A DNA stretch of 64,000 nt, taken from CAYONP01 sp964405335 (GTDB lineage: Bacteria > Armatimonadota > UBA10988). Of the stretch, positions 56,625 to 64,000 are shown piece after piece. The notes beneath the pieces were generated by a model that saw only the letters and a list, made by a program, of their open reading frames with translations, was not told the origin of the DNA and made no database searches. The number at the start of each line of letters is the position of its first letter. Position 1 is the stretch's first letter. The stretch is taken from the NCBI GenBank assembly GCA_964405335.1, contig CAYONP010000009.1:1-64000 (forward strand). Reading direction: 5' to 3'. Made by a program: the position numbers and the translations under genes.

Positions 56625-58306
56625 TGACCGGCCCCCAGTCCGCCACGCCAGGCGGTCGCGCGGGCCAGCTCCTTGGCCTTCAACAGGCCGTCGAACTGCT
56701 CCTTCGACTGCACCGCAATCTGGGCCAGCCGGGCGGCATTCTCACGGTCGCCGCGGGCCTCGGCCACCAGCGCCAAGTGGAAGTGGATCTCGCCGCTCTT
56801 GGGCAGGCTCTCGAGCGCCTCGCGGAACAGCGCTTCGGCGCCGGCCAGGTCATCGCGCTTGAGCAGCACGTAGCCCATGGTGTCGAGCAGGTTCGGGTTG
56901 CGACCGCTGAGCTGCAACGCGCGCTGGATGCAAGTCAGCGCGACGTTCATCTTAGAGCTGTCCGCCGACGAGTAGCGCGCCAGGTGCCAGGCCAGGTTGT
57001 TCAACGCCAGGATGTCGTTGGCGTTCTCTTGCAGCAGGGCGATGTACTGCCGCTCAATCGCCTCGATCAGCGGCGCCGCCGGCTCCTGCTCCGACCGCGC
57101 GGCGACCTGCTGCAGAAAGACCGTCATGTGCCGCAACGCCTCGCTGCGCCGTGAGGCATCGTTCTGCAGCACGTCGTTGTACAGCTCGAGCGTGTACTGC
57201 GTGTCGGCGTTGAACTCGGCCAGCGTGTTGGCCAGCCGGAGCAACATGCCCATGTTGCCCTTGGTCAGCTCGCGCACGCGCCGGATGTGGGTGATGGCGA
57301 CATCGGCCCGGCCGTCGGCGAACAGCGCCTGGGCATAGACCAGCCGCACCTCGGCCTCGATCTCCGGCTCGACCGCCGGCTCGCCGCGGTCGGCCACCGT
57401 TTCGATGGTCTCGAGCAGCTTGCCGGCCATGCGCCGCGCCTCCTGCGCCCGGCCGGCGGTGCGCAGCACGCCCGCCATCTGGGTCTGGGGCAGGATGTAG
57501 CCCTCGCGGCGCGTCTTCTTCCACTCTTCCAGCGCCTCCGGCTCGGTCGGCGGCTTCGGCGCCAGGGGATGGTCGTCCATCCACTTCTGAATCACCGCCT
57601 CGCAGTCGGCGAACCGCCCGCTGTTGAGCAGGAACGACGCCAACTCGTCGCGGTACTGCGCGACCGGGTGGTCGGCCAGCCGCTCGCGCAGCAGCCGCTC
57701 GACCGTCGCGCCGTCGAACTCAGCGCCGGCGATCGCCAGCCGCAGCTCGCGCACCTGCTCCGAGCCGGGCAGCCTGGCCGCCAGCACCTGGTAGTGCCGC
57801 TTGGCCGTGGCGATGTCCTGACCGCCCAGCGCCGCCTGGACCAAGCGGTAGCGGGCGACATGGTTGTCGGCGTTCAGGTCGATCGCCCGGCCCCAGCTCC
57901 CGATCGCCAGGTCCCGCGCGCCGAGCGCCAGGTAGAGGTCGCCCACGGCGGCCTGCACCTCTGAGCTGTCGCGGTTCTCTTCGTCGAGCTGCTCGACCAT
58001 CTTGGCGGCGGTGGCGCGGTCGCCCGAGGAGAGCTTCAGCGAGGCCAGACCGGCGGTCGCCTCGGCGTTGTTTGGTTCCATCTCAAGCGCGCGGGTGAAC
58101 GCCTGCTCGGCCTTCAGCCAGGCCTTGCGCTGAACCTCGAGCGAGCCGATGCGGACCAGTGCCTCGGCCGTCGGCTGGCCCGCGATCTGGTCATACAGCG
58201 CCTGCAACTCCGCCGGCAGCTCGAGCGAAAAGACCCGCGCCTCGCGGCCGCAGCCGCCCAGCGCCAGGCCGGCCAGCAGCACCAGCATCCATCCACTGCG
58301 TCGCAT
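56621..58306 (-). CDS. TPR-repeat lipoprotein of an exosortase locus
   Basis: 561 residues with a lipobox (LALGGC). A long run of tetratricopeptide repeats (such as AWLKAEQAFTRALEMEPNNA, DILALNNLAWHLARY, LLDTMGYVLLKRDDLAGAEA) extends to the C-terminus. TPR lipoproteins of the PrsT type are common beside exosortase genes, where they may assist polysaccharide synthesis or protein sorting at the membrane. I start it at the ATG at 58306, preceded by GGGAGG. The open frame upstream lacks relevant similarity. Confidence 0.88.
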   Translation of the reverse strand: MRRSGWMLVLLAGLALGGCGREARVFSLELPAELQALYDQIAGQPTAEALVRIGSLEVQRKAWLKAEQAFTRALEMEPNNAEATAGLASLKLSSGDRATAAKMVEQLDEENRDSSEVQAAVGDLYLALGARDLAIGSWGRAIDLNADNHVARYRLVQAALGGQDIATAKRHYQVLAARLPGSEQVRELRLAIAGAEFDGATVERLLRERLADHPVAQYRDELASFLLNSGRFADCEAVIQKWMDDHPLAPKPPTEPEALEEWKKTRREGYILPQTQMAGVLRTAGRAQEARRMAGKLLETIETVADRGEPAVEPEIEAEVRLVYAQALFADGRADVAITHIRRVRELTKGNMGMLLRLANTLAEFNADTQYTLELYNDVLQNDASRRSEALRHMTVFLQQVAARSEQEPAAPLIEAIERQYIALLQENANDILALNNLAWHLARYSSADSSKMNVALTCIQRALQLSGRNPNLLDTMGYVLLKRDDLAGAEALFREALESLPKSGEIHFHLALVAEARGDRENAARLAQIAVQSKEQFDGLLKAKELARATAWRGGLGAGQ

Positions 58307-58463
58307 CGCTGCCTCCCTCGCCGCCGCCCAGGTCTCCGCATTGACGGTAGTATCGCCGGACGAGCCGCCTTCTTGACCCCGCCACTCACCTACATTATGC
58401 CGTGCCGCGGCGGACGCGTCGCGTAACGGGCGTCGATCACCCGGCTGCAAATCAGGTGCCGCC
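58307..58463 (-). other. Spacer upstream of the TPR lipoprotein
   Basis: This 157-bp gap between two minus-strand genes should hold the promoter of the TPR-exosortase operon. CATAAT (minus strand, near 58395) is a possible -10, but no matching -35 is clear. I see no gene or terminator here. Confidence 0.3.
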
Positions 58464-59570
58464 TCACCCGGCCAGCGCGGTGCGATAGGCCTGCAAGTGC
58501 CGCTCGGCCGACCGCCGCCAGGTGAAGAGCGCCGCGCGCTCACGCGCCAGACCGGCCCGCCGCGCGCGCTCGCCGTCGTCGGCCAGCAGCCGGACCAGCG
58601 TCGCCGCCCATTCCTCGGCGGCATCGGGCGGCAGGTGCGGCACCGCCTCGCCGGTGACCTCGACCAGCGCCGGCGTGTCGCTGACCAGCGGCAGCGTGCC
58701 GCAGGCGGCCGACTCGAGCGGCGGCAGGCCGAAGCCCTCGTAGTAGGACGGATAGCAGAATAGCGTGGCGCCGGTGTAGAGCGCTGGCAGGTCGCCGTCG
58801 GGCACGTAGCCGGCAAAGCGGATGCGATCGCTCAGGCCGAGCCGCTCAATCGCCGCCAGCACCGGCGCCTGGCCCCAGCCGACCCGGCCGACGATGACCA
58901 GCGGCGTCTCGTCGCCGAGCCGGCGCAACTCGGCCATCGTCCACACCAGGCCGAGCAGGTTCTTGCGCGGCTGCAGCAGCCCGACGCTGAGCAGATAGCG
59001 CTCGGGCAACGCGTACTTCTCCCGCACCACCGCGACGGCATCGGCGCCGGCCGGCGCGAACTCCGCGCCGATCCCGTTCGGCACGGCGAAGACACGGTCG
59101 GGCGGCAGGCGATAGAGCCGCAGCAGGTCACGCCGCGTCGTCTCGCTCACCCCAACCACGGCCCCGGCGCGGCGGCAGGCGCGGGGCACCGACCAGCGGA
59201 GCAGCAGTCGGTCGCGCCAACGAAAGGTCCGCGGCAGCAGCTCGTAAGAGCAGTCGTGGACGGTGGTGACGAACGGGCAGGGCAGCCACGGCGGGGCGCT
59301 GTATTGCAGGTGGACCAGGTCGACCCCGAGCCGGGCGGCCAGCCGCGGCAGGGCAACCAGCGTCCACAGCCGGCCGCCCGGTTGAGCGACGACCTCGATG
59401 CGGAGGTTGGCACGCCGCGGCAGCAGGCCGGCCTCGGGCCGCTGGTCGACCGCGGCGATGAACTGCCATTCCGGCGCGGCAGCCGGCAGTTCGCGCAGCA
59501 GGCCGAGCCAGTAGGTGCGGTCGCCGGTCTTGCGGCCGATGATCGGCCGCGCGTCGAGCAGGACCTTCAT
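58464..59570 (-). CDS. GT4-family glycosyltransferase
   Basis: 368 residues from the ATG at 59570 (MKVLLDARPIIGRKTGDRTY). Two Rossmann-like domains (GT-B): VDLVHLQYSAP, HDCSYELLPR, then LSVGLLQPRKNLLGLVWTMA. The C-terminal E-x7-E motif is in EGFGLPPLESAACG. Such enzymes transfer a sugar from a nucleotide donor during polysaccharide or glycolipid synthesis. It lies upstream of the exosortase operon, fitting a surface-glycan locus. Donor and acceptor are unknown. Confidence 0.9.
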   Translation of the reverse strand: MKVLLDARPIIGRKTGDRTYWLGLLRELPAAAPEWQFIAAVDQRPEAGLLPRRANLRIEVVAQPGGRLWTLVALPRLAARLGVDLVHLQYSAPPWLPCPFVTTVHDCSYELLPRTFRWRDRLLLRWSVPRACRRAGAVVGVSETTRRDLLRLYRLPPDRVFAVPNGIGAEFAPAGADAVAVVREKYALPERYLLSVGLLQPRKNLLGLVWTMAELRRLGDETPLVIVGRVGWGQAPVLAAIERLGLSDRIRFAGYVPDGDLPALYTGATLFCYPSYYEGFGLPPLESAACGTLPLVSDTPALVEVTGEAVPHLPPDAAEEWAATLVRLLADDGERARRAGLARERAALFTWRRSAERHLQAYRTALAG

Positions 59571-59678
59571 GCGGCGATGATGCCCGCCGGCACGGCGGCG
59601 GTCAAGCGGGCGGTCCGCGGGATCGACGACCGCGACAGCTAGAGCGTGCAAGCGCACGCCGACCAGCCCAAATGGTAG

Positions 59679-60629
59679 ACAAACCGGGCAGTCGTCGCTT
59701 ACCACTCGGTCGCCAGCCAGGGCAACGTCACCGCCACGCCGCTCTATGACGCCTGGGGCACCGAGCGCACGCAGGCGACCCCCGACCCCATCGGCTACAA
59801 GGGCCAGACCGGCTACTACCAAGATGTCGAGACCTGTCTTGTGCTATGTACGTATCGCTACTACGACCCCACCCGCGGCCGCTGGCTGACCCGCGACCCG
59901 ATTGGTTATGGTGGCGGGCTCAACTTGTATGGGTACTGTGGGGCGGATCCGGTGGGCGGGGTGGATCCGCTTGGTCTGCAGGCAACCGAGCTCATCCCGG
60001 AGGCGCCAGAGGTCCTCCTCCGGGAACTTGCCGAAGAGACCACGGAGAACGTGTCGCGTCGCACCTCGCAGAACGTAGCCGGACGGGCGGCGCGCAGCGT
60101 CGGCACACGGGCGGCCACCTCAACCGGTGCGTCGCTCGGTTGGGCTGGCACATTCTGCCGCGTAACGGGCTGGGGCATGGTTGCCGCGTCGATCGTGCAG
60201 GGCTACGCGCTGTACGAGGACATTCGGGGCGCGCGGGTCGCAGCGTGGGCCGCCGAACCGGCGCCAGGATACTACGAGAGGCGACAGAGGCGCAAGCAGC
60301 AACCGGATGAGCATTCCTACATACGCGTGGTGGGCTCATCGGCCGAATGGGCGGCCGTCCGCCAAGCAGGCGGGCTCGTACCCAGCACGGATCCCAGACT
60401 TGGTGCAGGGAACACACGAATCGCGGACCCCAGCTGGTACCCCTACCTGAGGGACCTCCATCCAGACGCGCCCGGCATGGTGATCGTCACGTTCTCGCAG
60501 TCCGTCGTCGAAATGGGCCCGGATGTGTACCGTCGTGGCGATGCTCCCCTCGCATTTGTCGTCCGCGCGGCTGCGGCCAACCGCCGCGCAGTTCGCCTGG
60601 AACTTCGCGATCTCAGCCCCATCTACTGA
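59679..60629 (+). pseudogene. RHS toxin-tip cassette 1, N-terminally truncated
   Basis: The frame opens after a TAG at 59676 and reads through an RHS-associated core (NVTATPLYDAWGTERTQATP, GYKGQTGYYQDVET, YRYYDPTRGRWLTRDPIGYG, GYCGADPVGGVDPLG), then a unique C-terminal tip of about 215 residues. There is no start codon before GTG at 59841, inside the core, and no RHS shell upstream. It is therefore a displaced tip rather than a full RHS gene. The tip has a hydrophobic GWGMVAASIVQGYALYEDI and an end domain starting HSYIRVVGSSAEW, perhaps an enzymatic toxin. The putative immunity gene follows. The 108-bp gap before it, next to the glycosyltransferase, shows nothing recognisable. Confidence 0.75.
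59781..59966 (+). repeat. 186-bp RHS-core direct repeat, copy 1
   Basis: Nearly identical to 61791-61976 (a few third-position changes, no gaps, offset 2010). It encodes the conserved RHS core from PDPIGYKGQTG to VGGVD. Such repeats allow homologous exchange of toxin tips. Confidence 0.85.
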
Positions 60630-60642
60630 CTTGGAGAGCGCC

Positions 60643-61056
60643 TTGCTGAAGGTGTTGGTCGCCTCGTCGCGAACAGTCTTGACCGAGCTCTACCGGCGTC
60701 GGCTGCCGCGACCGCTGGCGGAGGGCGTGGAACAGGTCAGTCCGTGGAGGGTCCCCGAAGCGATCTTGCTCCGCGAGCCCTGCTTCGTCGTGATTGACAC
60801 TCAGCGCGACGTCGCCAGAGCGGTTCAGCTAGTGAACGATATTCACCATGCATTGTCCTCGTACCCAGGGCACTTTCCAGACTTGGTGCTGTTCATTCCA
60901 GACCGTAGTTTCACCGATAATATGTCCGTCGGGGCCTGGATGATTGATGGAGTCGCTGCTGTATCGCAAGTCGTTGCTTACACTGATGGAAGAGAGGCTG
61001 CTGCCGTTGAGGACACGGTTGCACTGCTGCTATCCCGTGCCCATCCTACGAACTGA
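60643..61056 (+). CDS. Putative immunity protein for RHS tip 1
   Basis: About 137 residues if started at TTG 60643, just after GGAGAG; other in-frame starts (60631, 60652) are possible. It is a soluble alpha/beta protein (ILLREPCFVVIDTQRDVARA, DLVLFIPDRSF). It follows the RHS tip by 13 bp, the usual place for an immunity gene, and its local base composition is less GC-rich than the flagellar genes, as is common for acquired modules. I do not recognise a family; the immunity role is inferred from position. Confidence 0.55.
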   Translation: MLKVLVASSRTVLTELYRRRLPRPLAEGVEQVSPWRVPEAILLREPCFVVIDTQRDVARAVQLVNDIHHALSSYPGHFPDLVLFIPDRSFTDNMSVGAWMIDGVAAVSQVVAYTDGREAAAVEDTVALLLSRAHPTN

Positions 61057-61059
61057 CCC

Positions 61060-61184
61060 GGCCGCACCACCGCCGGCATCCTGCCCAACGGCGCGCGCAC
61101 CGGCTACACTTACGGTCCCGGCAGCGTCCTGGCCGTGCTGGAGGTGCTTCGGCAGGTGCTGGAATCGGGAGACACGCCATGGCA
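61060..61184 (+). pseudogene. RHS-repeat remnant
   Basis: One frame reads TTAGILPNGARTGYTYGPGS, which matches the RHS/YD repeat pattern (G-x-LPNG-x-R-T-x-Y-x-Y). It then degenerates and hits a stop near the Imm11-like start. It shows that a longer RHS gene once spanned here or that cassettes were captured with RHS fragments. Confidence 0.55.
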
Positions 61185-61775
61185 TTGATGGTCTGGGAAC
61201 TGCGGCCGTCCGGCGGCTTCGTGCCGTTGGTCGACCTGAGCGATGAGGCCGCCGGCGAGAACATGGCTGCCAATGGCTGGGGCCCGGGCGTGGGTTGGGG
61301 CTTCAACGGTCGGGTGTATGGCGAGGCGTTCGTGCCGCCTCGGCTCACGCCGCTGTTCGATCGCCAGCATCGCGGCATGGTGGTCAGCGACTGCCCCATG
61401 TGGGGCGACACCAGCGCTCCGTTGCTGAGCCGGCGGGCGGTGGAGGCGCTACGCGACATGCTGGAGCCGAACGGTGAGCTGTTGCCGGTGATCTGCGACT
61501 ACGAGGAGTTCTGGATCTTCAACACCACTCGGCTGCTCGATGCACTGGACGAAGCGGAGTCAGAACTTCGCCGCTTCCCGAGCAGCGGCCGCATCATGAA
61601 GATTGAGCGCTATGAGCTTCTGGCGGATCAGCTCGGTGAGTGCCCTATCTTCAAGCTCACGTTGGATGCTCACGGACGCGCCCTGGTCACCAAGGAGTTC
61701 ATCGACCGCGTGAACCAATCGGCGTTGGTTGGGTTCAGCTTCTGTCCAATCTGGACTTCAGCACGACAGTCATAG
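61179..61775 (+). CDS. Imm11 (DUF1629)-type immunity protein
   Basis: 198 residues. The pattern APLLSRRAVEALRDMLEPNG, ELLPVICDYEEFWIFNTTRL, LLDALDEAESELRRF, IFKLTLD and the ending VNQSALVGFSFCPIW matches the Imm11 family of polymorphic-toxin immunity proteins. GGGAG precedes the ATG. Its toxin is missing: the DNA just before is only an RHS-repeat remnant, so it is an orphan immunity gene, which may protect against kin or rival toxins. Confidence 0.75.
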   Translation: MALMVWELRPSGGFVPLVDLSDEAAGENMAANGWGPGVGWGFNGRVYGEAFVPPRLTPLFDRQHRGMVVSDCPMWGDTSAPLLSRRAVEALRDMLEPNGELLPVICDYEEFWIFNTTRLLDALDEAESELRRFPSSGRIMKIERYELLADQLGECPIFKLTLDAHGRALVTKEFIDRVNQSALVGFSFCPIWTSARQS

Positions 61776-61790
61776 CGCACCCAGACCGCA

Positions 61791-61976
61791 CCCGACCCCA
61801 TCGGCTACAAGGGCCAGACCGGCTACTACCAAGATGTCGAGACCGGCCTGGTGCTTTGTACGTATCGCTACTACGACCCCACCCGCGGCCGCTGGCTGAC
61901 CCGCGACCCGATTGGTTATGGTGGTGGGCTCAACTTGTATGGGTACTGCGGGGCGGATCCGGTGGGCGGGGTGGAT
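61791..61976 (+). repeat. 186-bp RHS-core direct repeat, copy 2
   Basis: Partner of 59781-59966. The copies diverge abruptly right after the VGGVD codons, exactly where the variable tips begin. Confidence 0.85.
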
Positions 61977-62495
61977 GCGACTGGAGAGTTCGTACAGATC
62001 CTAGTCGGTGCAGGCATCGGCTTGGCCTTCGACGCCGCCGTGCAGTTGGCGACAACCGGCCATTGGGACTGGCGGAGGGGCGCCGCGGCCGCGGCGGCGG
62101 GCGCGGCAACCGCATTGCTCGGGCCAGCCGCCGGAATGCTGGCCCGCGGGCTTGGCGGTGGGCTGCTTGGTGCTGCCGGCGCCGGTGCGGCGATGGGTGC
62201 GGCCGGCGCCGCCGTCGGCACCGGCGTCGGCAATGCACTCAACGGGCAGCCGCTGACCAAACGGATGCTCGGCAACATGGCGGCGGGCGCGGTCGGCGGC
62301 GCTATCATGGGTGGCGCCGGCTACGCGATGCGGCAGATGCTCGGCCGTGCCCGCGGCAATCCTACCGCGCGGCAGACGGGCGGTTGCTTCGTTGCCGGCA
62401 CGCCCGTTCAGATGGCTGATGGTACGAGCAGACCGATCGAGGAGGTCAAAGCCGGCGACCGGGTCCTCGCCCGAGATGAGGTCACCGGCGCAACC

Positions 62496-62803
62496 GGCGC
62501 GCAGACCGTCGAAGAGGCCTTCGCCCACGTCGCGGCGTCCAGCGTGGTGCTGCACCTCGACTCCGGCGAGACGGTCGAGACCACCGACGAGCATCCGTTC
62601 TACGTGGCTGCCACGGGCTTCGTGCCGGCCGGCCGGCTGGCGGTGGGCAACGCGATCGTCACCCGCGCCGGCCCGCCGGCGGTCGTGGTGGCGATCGAGC
62701 ACCGCCGGCGTCCGCTGGAGGTTCACAACCTGCGCGTGGAGGGTGCTCACACCTACTTCGTGGGCTTGTCGGGCGGCGGGGTTTGGGTGCACAATCAGGC
62801 GTG
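62496..62803 (+). repeat. 308-bp HINT direct repeat, copy 1
   Basis: Matches 63393-63700 without gaps (offset 897) and with scattered substitutions. It covers the HINT C-terminal half, from AQTVEEAFAHVAA to VWVHNQAC. Divergence resumes at once after the junction with the tip. Confidence 0.8.
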
Positions 62804-63097
62804 CCCGCCGGCGAGTGGTGGGCGTCCGGCAGGCTATGGGCGGAAGGCCCCAGAGACCGTCCACCCGCCGATGCGGACCAACGATGGCTTGGAGGCCGCA
62901 CAGCGCTTCCTGGGCCCAGGCTATCGCGAAGTCTCGCCGGGCAGGTATGTCTCTGCCGACGGCACCCGGCAAGTACGGCTTGGCACCCACGAGGTGATAC
63001 CTGGGCAGGAGCACATTCACTTCGAGACACTGCAACCGAACTCTGTCGACGGCACGTTCACAGTGAGGCATACCGACACCTACCCGCTGAGATAGCT

Positions 63098-63358
63098 ATG
63101 GAATACTACGTAGTTATGTACGAGGCCGACGTTCCGGTAGCAGGCATCCACCCTGACTTGGCTCACACCCAGCGTGCCCAGATGCCGCGGCCGGCTCACC
63201 TTCAGTTGATTCTCTGTGACAAGGGAGAGGTGAACATCTTGCTGCTGGATGCAGATGGCGACGAGTATTACGATTTTGGATACAGCACAGCCGACGAGGC
63301 GTTCCATGACGCCCTGCTCTGGTATGGCGTGCCGCGCGAGAGTTGGCGCGAAGTGTGA
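63098..63358 (+). CDS. Putative immunity protein for RHS tip 2
   Basis: 86 residues, acidic, starting MEYYVVMYEADVPVAGIHPD. It lies 2 bp after the HINT-tip stop, the expected position for the cognate immunity gene. The composition is clearly more AT-rich than the core genome. No family recognised; role inferred from position. Confidence 0.55.
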   Translation: MEYYVVMYEADVPVAGIHPDLAHTQRAQMPRPAHLQLILCDKGEVNILLLDADGDEYYDFGYSTADEAFHDALLWYGVPRESWREV

Positions 63359-63377
63359 TTGGCCCTCGCGTCAATGA

Positions 63378-63956
63378 GCGACCGACCAGACGGGCGCGCA
63401 GACGGTCGAGGAGGCCTTCGCCCACGTCGCTGCGGCGACGCTGGTACTGCACCTGAACACCGGCGAGACGATCGAGACCACCGACGAGCATCCGCTCTAC
63501 GTGGCGGGCGAGGGCTTCGTGCCGGCCGGTCGGCTGGCGGTGGGCAACGCGGTCGTCACCCGCGCCGGCCCGCCGGCGGTCGTGGTCGCGATCGAGCACC
63601 GTCGCCTTCCGCTGGTCGTGCACAACCTGCGCGTGGAGGGTGCACACACCTACTTCGTGGGCTTGTCGGGCGGCGGGGTTTGGGTGCACAATCAGGCGTG
63701 TCCGGTGCCGAGCTTCCCCTTTGAGCGGGCGGCTCGTATCTTCCGGAACGCGAGTGGGCACGTGAACCCCTCGACCGCAGCATCCATGCAGCGACGGATC
63801 CGTATGTTCCAGCAAGTGGCAAGCAACCCGGTTAACCTACGGCCCGGTGCGTCTCCGGCGCCGGGCGTGGACGTGTATACGCAGAGATTCCAGAATGGCG
63901 AGGTGTGGGTGCATGTCTGTGGCGGCGTCATCTCAAACGCGGGAGTGAACCCCTGA
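63378..63956 (+). pseudogene. RHS toxin-tip cassette 3, truncated within HINT
   Basis: The frame opens after a TGA at 63375 and enters the HINT domain halfway (TGAQTVEEAFAHVAAATLVL), so the catalytic cysteine is absent. The only starts are internal (GTG at 63501). The tip of about 85 residues (SGHVNPSTAASMQRRIRMFQ, GVDVYTQRFQNGEVWVHVCG, ending GVISNAGVN) resembles tips found in other RHS toxins with the 'V-W-V-x-V-x-x-G-x-I-x-N-A-G-V-N' ending. It is intact at the C-terminus and followed by a partial gene. Confidence 0.7.
63393..63700 (+). repeat. 308-bp HINT direct repeat, copy 2
   Basis: Partner of 62496-62803. The repeat begins where cassette 3 starts and ends at the tip junction, so it would allow the third tip to be recombined in frame behind the HINT of cassette 2. 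Confidence 0.8.
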
Positions 63957-64000
63957 TGGGTCACTCTGGGCATGTCCAGCAAGGCGCCGATTGGCTGGCA
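63956..64000 (+). CDS. Start of a further gene, likely immunity protein for tip 3
   Basis: ATG at 63956 overlaps the TGA of cassette 3 (TGATG) and reads to the window end (MGHSGHVQQGADWLA). The position suggests the cognate immunity gene; the fragment is too short to identify. Confidence 0.4.
   Translation, partial: MGHSGHVQQGADWLA

Larger units (their letters stand above)
61776..63095 (+). pseudogene. RHS toxin-tip cassette 2 with pretoxin HINT domain
   Basis: The frame opens directly after the Imm11 stop and starts within the RHS core; the only start is GTG at 61851 inside the core. After the core comes an alanine/glycine-rich hydrophobic segment, then a HINT protease domain: GGCFVAGTPVQMADGTSRPI (catalytic Cys), TTDEHPFYV, and VHNLRVEGAHTYFVGLSGGG ending VWVHNQ. 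HINT domains release the toxin tip by self-cleavage. The tip of about 95 residues ends GTHEVIPGQEHIHFETLQ and carries a histidine pair. The coding frame is intact from the core on but lacks the RHS shell. Confidence 0.75.

Noticed and set aside
1..64000. tRNA, rRNA or transposase genes
   Set aside because: I looked for conserved tRNA arms ending in CCA, rRNA blocks and DDE/HUH transposase motifs by eye and saw none; a dedicated scan (tRNAscan, Infernal) would be needed to exclude small RNAs.

Overview
This window is about 70 percent G+C, densely packed, and comes from a diderm, flagellated bacterium. The presence of L-ring and P-ring genes (flgH, flgI), a P-ring chaperone (flgA) and lipoprotein signals supports an outer membrane. 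The lineage cannot be fixed from sequence alone. A PEP-CTERM type exosortase/EpsI fusion, a sialidase, a Gfo/Idh/MocA oxidoreductase and a YncE-propeller phosphoesterase resemble gene content of uncultured Planctomycetota, Armatimonadota or Sumerlaeota-like groups, but that is a guess. No rRNA, tRNA, CRISPR array, transposase or phage structural gene was seen.

Layout. 1-2.8 kb: a secreted-protein fragment, a sialidase, an oxidoreductase, a small unknown gene and a cold-shock gene. 3.2-18.0 kb (+ strand): a flagellar run flhA, flhF, a zinc-finger membrane protein, a PilZ protein, fliA, a DUF2802-like gene, flgF, flgG, flgA, flgH, flgI, flgJ, flgM, flgN, flgK, flgL and one unknown gene. A near-consensus sigma-28 promoter lies in front of flgM. 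18.1-19.9 kb: purE-purB. 20.0-27.0 kb: twin lipoproteins with a duplicated leader and a 1295-residue AfsR-type regulator. 27.1-29.6 kb: GDP-mannose dehydratase, a repeat-rich spacer, and an unusual GcvH-PAS fusion.

29.8-41.0 kb (- strand): a second flagellar run, read right to left as fliJ, an SLT-fliK fusion, flgD, a TIGR02530-type gene, flgE, flbD, an M14 carboxypeptidase, motA, fliL, two fliN-type genes, fliO, fliP, fliQ, fliR, flhB. The usual flhB-flhA junction is broken: flhB and flhA are 26.5 kb apart on opposite strands. The 5' ends of flgA and fliJ each carry a copy of the same palindromic, MITE-like element in the same orientation relative to the gene. Missing from the window are flagellin, fliD, fliE-fliI, fliM, flgB, flgC, motB and flhG.

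41.3-59.6 kb: secreted propeller-phosphoesterase, endonuclease/phosphatase-family lipoprotein, DUF1444-like gene, a Ycf46-like AAA+ protein with an acetate-kinase-like gene, a second M14 carboxypeptidase with alanine racemase, a two-gene ATPase plus TOPRIM module resembling OLD/PARIS-type defence, exosortase-EpsI, a TPR lipoprotein and a glycosyltransferase. 59.7-64.0 kb: an array of RHS toxin-tip cassettes, each N-terminally truncated and separated by putative immunity genes, with 186-bp and 308-bp direct repeats that look like recombination substrates. The strongest candidates for something undescribed are the ATPase-TOPRIM pair, the SLT-FliK fusion, the RHS cassette array, the lysine-less GcvH-PAS protein and the repeat element that has entered two flagellar genes.
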